A stretch of DNA of 64,000 bases from Neobacillus sp. PS2-9. Its GTDB lineage: Bacteria > Bacillota > Bacilli > Bacillales > Cytobacillaceae. A model generated the notes under the pieces. It saw nothing but the letters and a program-made list of their open reading frames with translations, made no database searches and was not told the origin of the DNA. Numbering within the stretch: position 1 is the first letter of the stretch; every line of letters starts with the position of its first letter. The stretch spans positions 2,133,001 through 2,197,000 of the forward strand of contig NZ_CP133269.1 in the NCBI RefSeq assembly GCF_030915525.1, in the 5' to 3' direction. The translations under genes and the position numbers were made by a program. This document shows positions 16,995-25,101 of the stretch, piece by piece.

Positions 16995-18476
16995 TTAGTT
17001 AGATAAATCACATTTATCCAAAGGAATTACTTTAGTTTTCTTTGTTAATTTGTATCCCAACCATAAGATAAGGAAAAGCGGTAAACCAATATAAGAAACC
17101 AACACACCATTCCAATCGATAGTGCTTCCAATAAAGGCTGAATAGTTTTGTCCTAAAACAACGAATCCGCAGACAGCAAAAGCGAAAATAGGACCGAAAG
17201 GGAAGAATTTTGATTTATATGGTAATAAACTTAAATCCTTTCCTTGCGCTATAAAGGCTTTTCTGAATCGATAGTGACAGATTGCAATTCCCAGCCAAGC
17301 AATAAAGCCGGACATACCTGAAGCATTTAATAACCAGACATAAACCGTGCCATCTCCGAAGAAAGAGGCAAGAAAGGCCAAAGTACCTACTAAAGTTGTT
17401 GCAAATAGAGCATTGACAGGTACACCATTTTTATTTAGTTTCCCTAGAAACTTGGGAGCTTTTCCTTCACGTGCTAAGTCCCAGAGCATTCGGGTAGAAG
17501 CGTACATACCAGAATTACCAGCAGATAAAACTGCTGTTAAGATAACCGCGTTCATTACTGAAGCAGCAAAAGCAATTCCAGCCTTTTGAAAGACAAGCGT
17601 AAAGGGACTAACCGTAACATCACCATTTGCTAAATTTTCATTTGTAAAAGGAATTAGAAGTCCGATTACTAAAATAGCTAGTACATAAAATAAAAGAATT
17701 CGCCAAAATACTTGTTTCACTGCTCGTGGAATAGCTTTCCTTGGATCTTCCGTCTCACCAGCAGCAACACCTAAAAGCTCTGTTCCTTGGAAGGAAAATC
17801 CAGCTGCCATAAAAATTCCTAGCATTGCCATAAAACCGCCATGGAAAGGAGCATCACCAACTGTGAAATTTTTGAAGCCGATTGCCTCATCTCCCATGAT
17901 ACCGAAAATCATTAGTGTACCAATTATGATAAAGACAATAACCGTTACTACCTTTATTAAGGAAAACCAGTATTCTGCTTCACCAAATCCTTTAACAGAA
18001 AGATAATTTAATAGGAACATAATGACTAAAAAGATTCCACTCCAAATGAAGGATGGTGTTTGTGGGAACCAAAATTTCATGATCATCGTAACAGCTGCTA
18101 ACTCGGCTGCAATGGTAATTGCCCAGTTATACCAGTAATTCCAACCTAGTGCAAAACCTAAGGAAGGATCGACGAATTTAGTTGCATACGTACTAAAGCT
18201 TCCAGCAACGGGCATATAGGCTCCCATCTCTGCTAACCCCTGCATCAAAAAGTAAACCATTAGACCAATAATAATATAGGAGAGAATAGCTCCGCCTGGT
18301 CCTGCAGAATGTATGGCCCCGCCACTGGCAAGGAATAAACCTGTACCAATTGTTCCTCCAAGAGAAATCATGGTAAGGTGACGAGATTTAAGGCTTCGTC
18401 TTAACTCTGAGGGTTCTTTTTTAGGTGATAAATCACCATTATATTCATTTTCTTTTAATACTTTTGCTGTTTGCAT
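16995..18476 (-). CDS. lysP: Lysine-specific permease
   Basis: 493 residues from the ATG at 18476, which follows AAGGAG. Twelve membrane helices of the amino acid-polyamine-organocation superfamily. It is very close to E. coli LysP in long stretches that I recognise, such as SLGGTIGTGLFLASG, FALGWNYWYNWAITIA, AEYWFSLIKVVTVI, GFSFQGTELLGVAAGE, AGNSGMYASTRML and IDWNGVLVSYIGLPLF. Imports lysine with protons across the cytoplasmic membrane. A lysine riboswitch and terminator precede it, so it should be expressed only when lysine is scarce, which also confirms the substrate. Confidence 0.95.
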   Translation of the reverse strand: MQTAKVLKENEYNGDLSPKKEPSELRRSLKSRHLTMISLGGTIGTGLFLASGGAIHSAGPGGAILSYIIIGLMVYFLMQGLAEMGAYMPVAGSFSTYATKFVDPSLGFALGWNYWYNWAITIAAELAAVTMIMKFWFPQTPSFIWSGIFLVIMFLLNYLSVKGFGEAEYWFSLIKVVTVIVFIIIGTLMIFGIMGDEAIGFKNFTVGDAPFHGGFMAMLGIFMAAGFSFQGTELLGVAAGETEDPRKAIPRAVKQVFWRILLFYVLAILVIGLLIPFTNENLANGDVTVSPFTLVFQKAGIAFAASVMNAVILTAVLSAGNSGMYASTRMLWDLAREGKAPKFLGKLNKNGVPVNALFATTLVGTLAFLASFFGDGTVYVWLLNASGMSGFIAWLGIAICHYRFRKAFIAQGKDLSLLPYKSKFFPFGPIFAFAVCGFVVLGQNYSAFIGSTIDWNGVLVSYIGLPLFLILWLGYKLTKKTKVIPLDKCDLSN

Positions 18477-18532
18477 TATCTTTACTCCTTTTTTGTTTTC
18501 TTTCTTTTTTCGAGAAGGAGTTTGGAATAAAA

Positions 18533-18563
18533 AATGCCATCGAAGTAGAATCGATGGCATTAT
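18533..18563 (-). terminator. Expression-platform terminator of the lysine riboswitch
   Basis: AATGCCATCGA and TCGATGGCATT around a 7-base loop, then a T-run on the minus strand, between aptamer and lysP. Confidence 0.88.
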
Positions 18564-18587
18564 CAATACCCCGCATCATACCTTTCG

Positions 18588-18785
18588 AAAGATAGCTCAA
18601 CACGAATGGCTGGTAGGTCCAATTCGTGACAGTTCTGTTCCTATTTGGAGACAGCCCCAGCATGCTTTGTCAGAGAGTAAAGCACACTTCGGCAGTTTTT
18701 CCTTTCAAACGGGGTCAAAAATGTCTCTGCATCTCATCCGCTTTACTAATAAAAACCGCGACCTCTACCTCATCGGTTTGATGAG
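18588..18785 (-). promoter_or_regulatory. Lysine riboswitch (L box) controlling lysP
   Basis: Minus-strand landmarks in order: GATGAGGTAGAGGTCGCGG (P1/P2 start), TTAGTA, GACCCCGTTTGAAAGG, GCCGAAGTG, GCTGGGGCTGTC, and the closing GAGCTATCTTTCGAAAGG. These correspond to the AGATAGAGGTGCGA, AGTA, GCCGAAG, GGCTGTC and GGGCTATCT landmarks of the B. subtilis lysC L box. Lysine binding should favour the downstream terminator and stop lysP transcription. Confidence 0.9.
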
Positions 18786-18998
18786 GATTTAGCTTATGAA
18801 ATTAATATATTTCTAAAGTATAAATAATATTGTACATTTGTCAATATGTTTTTCTTGAATAACTTTTTTACTCATTCAACCTAACAGTAATTAACAGATA
18901 ATTAAATCTTTTGGAAAAAAACTATTAAATTTACTTTAAAAATGATAATCGGTATTATTTTTAAGTATAATGATGGCAGGTATTCGGAGGTATTTTCC

Positions 18999-19814
18999 AT
19001 GCGGATTTTTGGGATTATTACGGGATCACTAATTGTTGTACTAGCATTTAACCTTTTTTTAATACCTCACGAAGTGTTAAGCAGTGGACTAAGTGGTATT
19101 TCCATGATAGTAGGTATGGTTACACCACTTAATACTGGGTTAGCAAATTTTCTTTTGAATTTTCCGTTACTGGTTATTGGGTACAAAATGTTAGGCAAAA
19201 AATTTATTATGAACTCGATCTTTTCAGTGCTCATCATATCAGTTGGGCTCTATGTGGTACCTGTCTACGAAATTGCAAATGATAAGATATTATCCTCCAT
19301 TTTTGGCGGCGCTTTAACAGGTCTTGGGGTAGGCATTGTCTTCCGAAGTTCTGGATCTACAGGTGGCTTTGATATTATTGGAATGATTGTTTCGAGAAAA
19401 AAGGACTTTCCAATAGGTGCACTTCTATCAGGTATGAACGCAGTTGTTATTTTGATAAGTGGATTTCTGTTTAATTGGGATGCTGCTTTGAATACCTTAG
19501 TATCTATTTTTGTAACAGGTAAAGTAGTTGATGCCATCTATACTGACCATGCTAAGCTAACGATAATGATCATTACAGAAAAGGGTGAAGAGATGAGGTC
19601 ACATCTGTTAACCAATCTGTATCGAGGGTTGACAATTATAGATGGTGTTGGCGGCTACTCCAATAATAAACGAAATGTATTAATAACAGTGATATCACGA
19701 TATGAACTGAATGAGATTAAAAATCTCATTGTTGAAGTAGATCCTTCAGCATTCGTCAATATAACTGAAACGATAGAAGTAATGGGACTGTTTCATCGTC
19801 CTAGTCCCTCATAA
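18999..19814 (+). CDS. YitT-family membrane protein with DUF2179 domain
   Basis: 271 residues from the ATG at 18999, 8 bases after GGAGG. Five membrane helices with the family motifs FLIPHEVLSSGLSGIS, GSTGGFDIIGMI and a cytoplasmic C-terminal DUF2179 domain (GVGGYSNNKRNVLITVISRY, then DPSAFVNITETIEV). Probably a small-molecule transporter; substrate not established. It is the first of three YitT proteins in this window. Confidence 0.9.
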   Translation: MRIFGIITGSLIVVLAFNLFLIPHEVLSSGLSGISMIVGMVTPLNTGLANFLLNFPLLVIGYKMLGKKFIMNSIFSVLIISVGLYVVPVYEIANDKILSSIFGGALTGLGVGIVFRSSGSTGGFDIIGMIVSRKKDFPIGALLSGMNAVVILISGFLFNWDAALNTLVSIFVTGKVVDAIYTDHAKLTIMIITEKGEEMRSHLLTNLYRGLTIIDGVGGYSNNKRNVLITVISRYELNEIKNLIVEVDPSAFVNITETIEVMGLFHRPSPS

Positions 19815-19815
19815 G

Positions 19816-19859
19816 AAAAAAATGGGCCTGCACTATACTAATAGTGAGGCCCATTTTTT
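19816..19859. terminator. Bidirectional terminator
   Basis: AAAAATGGGCCT and AGGCCCATTTTT with an inner stem (CACTAT/ATAGTG), between convergent genes. Confidence 0.88.
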
Positions 19860-19860
19860 A

Positions 19861-20475
19861 TCAATTATTAATGTATTTTTCAAATACAAAACCAAAATCT
19901 TTCACACAATACTGTTTTTTACTATCTTCTAACCATTGAAAAGCTGCTTGGTTTAGCATTTTAAATTGTACAACTAAATTGCTATCTGGACTTGTTATTC
20001 GACCTATAGTAGTAGAGGCAACATCAAGGCTTTGTTTGGCAAATTGAAGGCTAATTTCATTTTCATGAGATATTTCGGCAATTTTTATCAAAGCTTTATA
20101 TAAATCTTTCACTTCTTCAATATGTTTTTTATGAATATCAATTGAGAAAGGCTGTGAGCCAATTTTAAACTTAATTTCAACATCAAGGTCTACAGTCCCA
20201 GCTGTTTCAAGTTTAACATCAGAAATCCGATTGGTTGCAAAGCTATATCGATGCAGCATACGCTTCTTGCTTGTAGCACTTGTACCATCAAGGTGAATTA
20301 GGGCGTTATTTGTAAAACAATATTCATCCGATTTTGATTTAATTAGAAAATAAATCTTCTCATTATCTTCGTGCATAACATAATCATCAGCATCAACCTT
20401 ATCATAATTCTCTGGTTTAATAACAGAACCAACATCACTTAATCCTAAAATATCAGCAGCTACTTTTCCAAACAT
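19861..20475 (-). CDS. yvbH: PH-domain protein, YvbH-like
   Basis: 204 residues from ATG 20475, chosen because GAGG lies 8 bases upstream. An N-terminal bacterial pleckstrin-homology domain (YVMHEDNEKIYFLIKSKSDE, YCFTNNALIHLDG) is followed by a helical YvbH-like oligomerisation region. Length and layout match B. subtilis YvbH. Soluble; function unknown. It is encoded convergently to the YitT gene. Confidence 0.8.
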   Translation of the reverse strand: MFGKVAADILGLSDVGSVIKPENYDKVDADDYVMHEDNEKIYFLIKSKSDEYCFTNNALIHLDGTSATSKKRMLHRYSFATNRISDVKLETAGTVDLDVEIKFKIGSQPFSIDIHKKHIEEVKDLYKALIKIAEISHENEISLQFAKQSLDVASTTIGRITSPDSNLVVQFKMLNQAAFQWLEDSKKQYCVKDFGFVFEKYINN

Positions 20476-20663
20476 TCTCTCAACCTCACTTTTTAAGAAT
20501 CTTGACATACATATGTACGAACGATGCGGCATAAAGTTTCACAACTATTTTTTAAAATTTCGAACTACAAAACACTTTATGATCATAATGGTCAGTGTAT
20601 GAGTTAACAGTATTACGGATAATAAAGAAATTTGTTAAACTTAAAAATGAACCTAATGTGAAT

Positions 20664-20728
20664 GGAGGTAGGCCAATGTAAGCACCTATACTTTTTTATA
20701 AATAATTTAATAAAAAGTGAGGGTGCTT
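20664..20728 (+). promoter_or_regulatory. Possible start-stop translation attenuator before an MFS exporter
   Basis: A strong site GGAGG (20664-20668) is followed at 7 bases by ATG-TAA (20676-20681), a one-codon ORF. Immediately after it, AAGCACC (20680-20686) and ACTTTTT (20690-20696) can pair with AAAAAGT (20712-20718) and GGTGCTT (20722-20728). This hairpin covers the GAGGG ribosome site (20719-20723) of the exporter gene. A ribosome held on the ATG would cover the left arm and free the exporter's site. The arrangement resembles inducible antibiotic-resistance leaders. Confidence 0.55.
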
Positions 20729-20730
20729 TT

Positions 20731-21960
20731 ATGTCCAATTTTGTTAGAAAAGAGACTTCTTTTCGGTTTCTTTGGTGTGGGCAAATATTTGCTAACCTAG
20801 GGGATATTTTGTATGTAGTTTGTTTAATTAAGTTAATTTTTGACGCGACTGGATCAGTTACCTATATCTCGCTTGTCCCATTTTTTAATACCATTTCTGC
20901 CTTAATTAGCGGGCTATTAGCCCCGTTAATAATAAATAAATTTAAGCTCACATCAATCTTGTCATATTCTCAAACCGGTAAGACGGTGCTTTTGCTTTTG
21001 TTATGTTTTGTTGGGGCCACTATGGGAGAAGAAAGGTTGTTTTGGATTTATCTTCTGATTTGCCTTATATCTTTTTTAGACGGGTGGGCGTCCCCAGCTC
21101 GGAACGCACTAATTCCTAGTCTAGTTGATGAGAGTAAACTGCTGAAAACTAATAGTTTACTCTCTATATCTGATCAATTAGTTCAGCTTATTGCCTGGCC
21201 GATTGGGAGTATTTTGTTGGTTTTATCTGGTTCGATAAATATACTTTGGTTAGCTTTCATACTGTTTCTTCTTTCAACTGTTTTTATGTGGCAGATTAAA
21301 GGTGGCTGGAAAGAATCACCCCAAGGAAACGAAGCGCATATGGATGTGTTAAAGGAAGGCTGGGCTATTATTTGGAGGTCGAGACTGCTTCGAATAATCA
21401 GTTTGATGAACATTCTCGAAACATTTGCTAACGGGGTATGGATTGCTGCTATCTTGTATGTATATGTATCGGAGGCATTAAATAAAGGGGAGAGCTGGTG
21501 GGGATTTATTAATGGCTCTTTCTTTGGAGGTATGCTCTTTGGGGGGCTAGTCATTTATCGTTTTTCTTCCCTGATTGAAAGGAATCTTGGAAAGACCATT
21601 TTCTATTCAACTTTCATTTTAATTGTGATAACCTTTTTATTCGGAACTACCTCTATCCCATGGTTTGCTCTATTTGTCTCTTTTTTATTCGGTTTTCCAC
21701 AAATGGCACGTGATATTGCGGAAACAACCATTATCCAAAATAGCGCTCGGGAACATCTTTTAGCAAAGGTCTATTCAGCTCGAGGAACTTTAATATTTGC
21801 AGCATTCGGACTTTCATCCCTTGTAATGGGCTGGATTACTGAAAGATTCGGGGTGAGAGTAACATTTTTGGTGGCTACTATTTTTTTTATAGCTTCTTTT
21901 ATTGTTGCATTTATTAATAAATCGGCCCTATTTGTTGAAATAAAAAAGAATAGAGGTTAA
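20731..21960 (+). CDS. MFS exporter (Mef/MFS_3-like)
   Basis: 409 residues from the ATG at 20731, 7 bases after GAGGG; an in-frame ATG at 20662 would place the main ribosome site inside the gene and is not used here. Twelve membrane helices, N-terminus FRFLWCGQIFANLGDILYVV, then FLDGWASPARNALIPSLVDE, the conserved motif of the macrolide-efflux/EntS-like exporter group. Predicted to export a drug or siderophore-like compound by proton antiport. The leader in front of it suggests induction by a translation inhibitor. Confidence 0.85.
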   Translation: MSNFVRKETSFRFLWCGQIFANLGDILYVVCLIKLIFDATGSVTYISLVPFFNTISALISGLLAPLIINKFKLTSILSYSQTGKTVLLLLLCFVGATMGEERLFWIYLLICLISFLDGWASPARNALIPSLVDESKLLKTNSLLSISDQLVQLIAWPIGSILLVLSGSINILWLAFILFLLSTVFMWQIKGGWKESPQGNEAHMDVLKEGWAIIWRSRLLRIISLMNILETFANGVWIAAILYVYVSEALNKGESWWGFINGSFFGGMLFGGLVIYRFSSLIERNLGKTIFYSTFILIVITFLFGTTSIPWFALFVSFLFGFPQMARDIAETTIIQNSAREHLLAKVYSARGTLIFAAFGLSSLVMGWITERFGVRVTFLVATIFFIASFIVAFINKSALFVEIKKNRG

Positions 21961-21967
21961 CTTCAGT

Positions 21968-22003
21968 AAAAAAACGGAAATCGCTTGATGGTTTCCGTTT
22001 TTT
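21968..22003 (+). terminator. Terminator of the MFS exporter gene
   Basis: AAAACGGAAA and TTTCCGTTTT around an 11-base loop. Confidence 0.85.
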
Positions 22004-22076
22004 ATTGGAGAATACACTATATACTCTTTTAATACATAGATTATTTTATATTTTCAGAAAAGGAGGTATTAGAAAA

Positions 22077-23045
22077 GTGAGGCCTATCATTTTAGGAGTT
22101 TTTGCAGCTTTCTTTTTTGCATTTACATTTATATTAAACAGATCAATGGACTTGGCTGGAGGAAGCTGGATTTGGAGTGCATCACTCAGGTATTTTTTTA
22201 TGGTACCCTTTCTTTTCTTGATTGTTCTTAGTAGGAAGAACCTTAGACCATTGCTTGTAGAGATGAAAAGTCGTCCAACTTCATGGATAATTTGGAGTAC
22301 AGTGGGGTTCGGATTGTTCTATGGACCTATTTGTTTTTCAGCTGCCTATGCACCAGGTTGGTTAATCGCGGCTACTTGGCAAGTAACCATCATTTCTGGT
22401 TCACTACTTGCCCCGCTTTTTTATGAAACAATCCTAACTAAAAAGGGCCCTATAAAAATTAGAGGGAAAATTCCTTATAAAGGCTTACTCATGTCAATGA
22501 TTATATTACTTGGAATCATTCTCATACAGCTTGAACAAGCTAATCATTTATCATTTCTTACAGTAAGCTTAGGTGTTGTTCCTGTGTTAATTGCATCGTT
22601 TGCCTACCCATTAGGAAATAGGAAAATGATGGAGGTATGTGGTGGTCGTCTAGATGTTTTTCAACGCGTGTTAGGAATGACAATAGCCAGTCTACCTTTA
22701 TGGATTATCTTATCCATTTATGGAGTCATAGATGGTGGATTGCCAAGCATGGGGCAAACCATTCAGTCTGGGCTGGTTGCTATTACCTCTGGAGTCATTG
22801 CAACAATACTATTCTTTCAAGCAACAGACCTGGTGAGAGGGAATATGCAAAGGCTTGCCGCTGTTGAGGCTACACAATCTATGGAGGTTTTATTTGCACT
22901 TCTTGGAGAGGTGTACATACTAAATTCAGAACTTCCAACTAAGTTATCGTGGATTGGCATTCTGTTAGTCATGGGTGGAATGTTACTTCACAGCTATGTG
23001 TCACAAAGAAAAGAATTATCTAAAGACCAAACCGTTAGCGCATAA
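22077..23045 (+). CDS. EmrE/DMT-type multidrug exporter family protein
   Basis: 322 residues from GTG 22077, 10 bases after AGGAGG; an ORF extension to 22005 has no ribosome site. Ten hydrophobic helices in two EamA-like halves: RPIILGVFAAFFFAFTFILN at the start, GSWIWSASLRYFFM, GWLIAATWQVTIISGSLLAP, and ATQSMEVLFALLGEVY in the second half. This matches the putative multidrug-resistance efflux transporter family (PF13536 type). The substrate is unknown. Confidence 0.8.
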   Translation: MRPIILGVFAAFFFAFTFILNRSMDLAGGSWIWSASLRYFFMVPFLFLIVLSRKNLRPLLVEMKSRPTSWIIWSTVGFGLFYGPICFSAAYAPGWLIAATWQVTIISGSLLAPLFYETILTKKGPIKIRGKIPYKGLLMSMIILLGIILIQLEQANHLSFLTVSLGVVPVLIASFAYPLGNRKMMEVCGGRLDVFQRVLGMTIASLPLWIILSIYGVIDGGLPSMGQTIQSGLVAITSGVIATILFFQATDLVRGNMQRLAAVEATQSMEVLFALLGEVYILNSELPTKLSWIGILLVMGGMLLHSYVSQRKELSKDQTVSA

Positions 23046-23059
23046 GTTAGGTATCTCAT

Positions 23060-23097
23060 AAAAATCCTTATCAATTTGAATTGATAAGGATTTTTAT
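23060..23097. terminator. Bidirectional terminator
   Basis: AAAAATCCTTATCAA and TTGATAAGGATTTTT, 6-base loop, between convergent genes. Confidence 0.88.
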
Positions 23098-23108
23098 ACT
23101 TCCTGCTA

Positions 23109-23969
23109 TTAACCGTTAAGATAAGGGGTGAGTTTATCAATTGTCGCTTGTAAGAGAGCTGCATTTTTTTTGTACATCGCTTTTGATTTTGTACAATTAG
23201 TTTCAAGTGAAAAGATTTCTAAATCAGCCTGTGCTTTTTTTAAGGTTGCCAGTAATAAAGGACGCTGGGCAGGTTCTGGCACTTGTATCTTATCATCATA
23301 TAGATCAACCGTCAGTTCACCGTAGGAATCCACCTGACCAACAAAAACATTATCAAGAGTCACACCTAGTTTTTCTAACTCAGTATATAACCAGCCTCTG
23401 CCTTTCCCTGCACATCTTAAAGGTTCATCAACAATATTCCCGTCCATAATGACTGTTTGTGGTTCTTTTTCATTTGGCATTTTCATTTGTAAATCTTTAG
23501 GTGTCAAAGGTCGGTTTTCTCGTTTTAATAAGGTGCTTAAATTTCCTCGTGGTTCTAGAACGGCAAATTCAACATCAGCAATTTTAAAAATATCCTTTTG
23601 TCGAAGTAGAGCAGATAATTCATCAATAGTGTATTTCTCTTTTTTTAGATTTTCCTCTAAGATCTTTCCATCTTTAATTACGACAGTGCCTTTACCTTCT
23701 GCAAAATCACTGAATTTTTTACTTTTTATTGCCAAATAATTCACTAAAAAGGTAACAAATCCAAAAACAATGAGTGCCAATACACCATGAAACATGTTAC
23801 TTTCAAGTCCAGTAACTACTTCACCCGCAATACTTCCTATTGTAATACCAGCAACATACTCAAAGAAAGAAAGCTCAGATATTTGCTTCTTTCCAAGTAC
23901 TTTTGTAGTGATAAATAAAAGCAGCAAGAAGAATAATGAACGCCCTATAATAAAAAGCCCATCTGGCAT
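23109..23969 (-). CDS. DUF421 (YetF-like) membrane protein with DUF1657-like tail
   Basis: 286 residues. Three N-terminal helices and the GKKQISELSFFEYVAGITIG signature of DUF421, then two soluble YetF-type lobes (GTVVIKDGKILEENL, PQTVIMDGNIVDEPL). The last 50 residues (LLLATLKKAQADLEIFSLET, then AALLQATIDKLTPYL) look like the DUF1657 proteins encoded just upstream, so the tail is probably a fused DUF1657 domain. In heat-resistant Bacillus spores, DUF421 and DUF1657 genes accompany spoVA genes on the spoVA-2mob element. Here they stand without spoVA genes. Last gene of a three-gene minus-strand operon. Confidence 0.85.
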   Translation of the reverse strand: MPDGLFIIGRSLFFLLLLFITTKVLGKKQISELSFFEYVAGITIGSIAGEVVTGLESNMFHGVLALIVFGFVTFLVNYLAIKSKKFSDFAEGKGTVVIKDGKILEENLKKEKYTIDELSALLRQKDIFKIADVEFAVLEPRGNLSTLLKRENRPLTPKDLQMKMPNEKEPQTVIMDGNIVDEPLRCAGKGRGWLYTELEKLGVTLDNVFVGQVDSYGELTVDLYDDKIQVPEPAQRPLLLATLKKAQADLEIFSLETNCTKSKAMYKKNAALLQATIDKLTPYLNG

Positions 23970-23985
23970 AATTTATCACCTCATT

Positions 23986-24192
23986 TTAGGATCCGCTGTA
24001 CTGAGGCTCATTTCGTTCAAGCTCCAAAACTCGATACTGAAGATCCTTCCTTATTTCTTCAATAGTTATCGTAGCTTCATGAAAAATAACTTGTGCTTCT
24101 GTATCAAGTGAATTTAACGCCATGGAAGATAATTGTGCCTCAATTCCTTTCATGGTTGAAAGACATTGTTTAACGTTTGAAGCAATGGTCAC
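23986..24192 (-). CDS. DUF1657 protein
   Basis: 68 residues, GTG start after AAGGAAG. A helical hairpin with the family pattern NVKQCLSTMKGIEAQLSSMA, ALNSLDTEAQVIFHEAT and the end LERNEPQY. It lies 16 bases upstream of the DUF421 gene. Small and soluble, possibly spore-associated by analogy with spoVA-2mob operons. Confidence 0.85.
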   Translation of the reverse strand: MTIASNVKQCLSTMKGIEAQLSSMALNSLDTEAQVIFHEATITIEEIRKDLQYRVLELERNEPQYSGS

Positions 24193-24225
24193 ATGAACAA
24201 CTTCCTTTCAAAAATAAAAAAATGA

Positions 24226-24257
24226 AAAAGGGGTTGGCAGATATGCCAACCTTTTCT
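24226..24257 (-). terminator. Hairpin between the two DUF1657 genes
   Basis: AAAAGGTTGGCA, ATATC loop, TGCCAACC on the minus strand, then a T-rich stretch. Strong enough to act as a partial terminator, which would make the first DUF1657 protein more abundant than the other two products. Confidence 0.65.
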
Positions 24258-24260
24258 ACC

Positions 24261-24464
24261 TTATTGATTGTATTGCGGCTCTTCAGTAACAATCTCTTGA
24301 AGGCGTGGTTCTAGACTGTCAAGGACTGATTGTGTTTGTTGAGCTGCTTGTTGATATAGCTGCTTTGCATTTTGGTTGTCTGTAGCTAAAGCAAAGGTTT
24401 CAAAGCTTGCCTGAGCACTTTTTAACCCTGCCAAAGCTTGTTTTACTTGTGTTCCTACTGTCAT
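24261..24464 (-). CDS. DUF1657 protein (first gene of operon)
   Basis: 67 residues, ATG at 24464 after AAGAAGG. Helical hairpin VGTQVKQALAGLKSAQASFE, FALATDNQNAKQLYQQAAQQ, ending EEPQYNQ, the same end as its neighbour. The paralogue pair probably arose by duplication. It leads the operon and has a possible sigma-G promoter upstream. Confidence 0.87.
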   Translation of the reverse strand: MTVGTQVKQALAGLKSAQASFETFALATDNQNAKQLYQQAAQQTQSVLDSLEPRLQEIVTEEPQYNQ

Positions 24465-24504
24465 GTTTAATCCTTCTTTCGTGGTAGTAATTGAGTTACA
24501 GAAA

Positions 24505-24533
24505 TAGTATGTGAATTTTTTAATTGCTTATGT
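24505..24533 (-). promoter_or_regulatory. Possible sigma-G promoter of the DUF1657-DUF421 operon
   Basis: Minus strand ACATA, 17 bases, CATACTA, about 40 bases before the first gene. This resembles the forespore sigma-G pattern (gnATr, 17-18, CATnnTA) with the first -35 base different. Suggestive only. Confidence 0.35.
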
Positions 24534-24643
24534 ACTTTAACTTAGTATCATGAGACTTAAAAATTTTCCAATTAATGAAAAGTACTTATTACTCCTGCAT
24601 ATAGTTGTAACATTAATAATTTCAAAAGTGAGGGGTGAATTGC

Positions 24644-24982
24644 ATGAGGCAAAATAGCAAAGATGATTTTGTCCAAGGATTTGTGGCTAATCATAATCAC
24701 GGTTCTGTAGATTATACTGGTTTAAGCTCTGGTCATGTACATCAATGTTTAGATGTCACATCACCACCTATTATGACCCAGGATGGGGGACATGTGCATT
24801 ATACTGAGGGGTATGTATTATTTGAAAATGGTCACACACATCACTATCGTGCTTACTCAGGTCCAGCCATTCCAGTAGGAAATGGTATGCATGTCCATTA
24901 CTATGATTTTTATACATCAGAAGATAACGGACATAGCCATCATGTAAAAGGAGTTGACCAGCCTGCACCAGGATCAAAATAA
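24644..24982 (+). CDS. ymaF: YmaF-family histidine-rich protein
   Basis: 112 residues from ATG 24644, 8 bases after AGGGG. Contains six regularly spaced H-x-H motifs: NHNHG, SGHVHQ, GGHVHYTEG, NGHTHHYRAY, GMHVHYYDF, NGHSHHVKG. These are repeats of about 18-25 residues, as in B. subtilis YmaF. The motifs would be well suited to bind metal such as zinc, copper or nickel. No signal peptide. Function unproven. Own terminator follows. Confidence 0.82.
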   Translation: MRQNSKDDFVQGFVANHNHGSVDYTGLSSGHVHQCLDVTSPPIMTQDGGHVHYTEGYVLFENGHTHHYRAYSGPAIPVGNGMHVHYYDFYTSEDNGHSHHVKGVDQPAPGSK

Positions 24983-24986
24983 TTTT

Positions 24987-25014
24987 AAAAAACCAATCTT
25001 AAGGTTGGTTTTTT
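24987..25014 (+). terminator. Terminator of ymaF
   Basis: AAAAAACCAA and TTGGTTTTTT around an 8-base loop. Confidence 0.85.
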
Positions 25015-25101
25015 AGTTTTTTCTAAAAATGTAAATAAAAGGTTACAAATAGTAAGAATTTTGAGGTAAAATAAGAGTAAATTTTATTTTGGAGTGATTT
25101 G

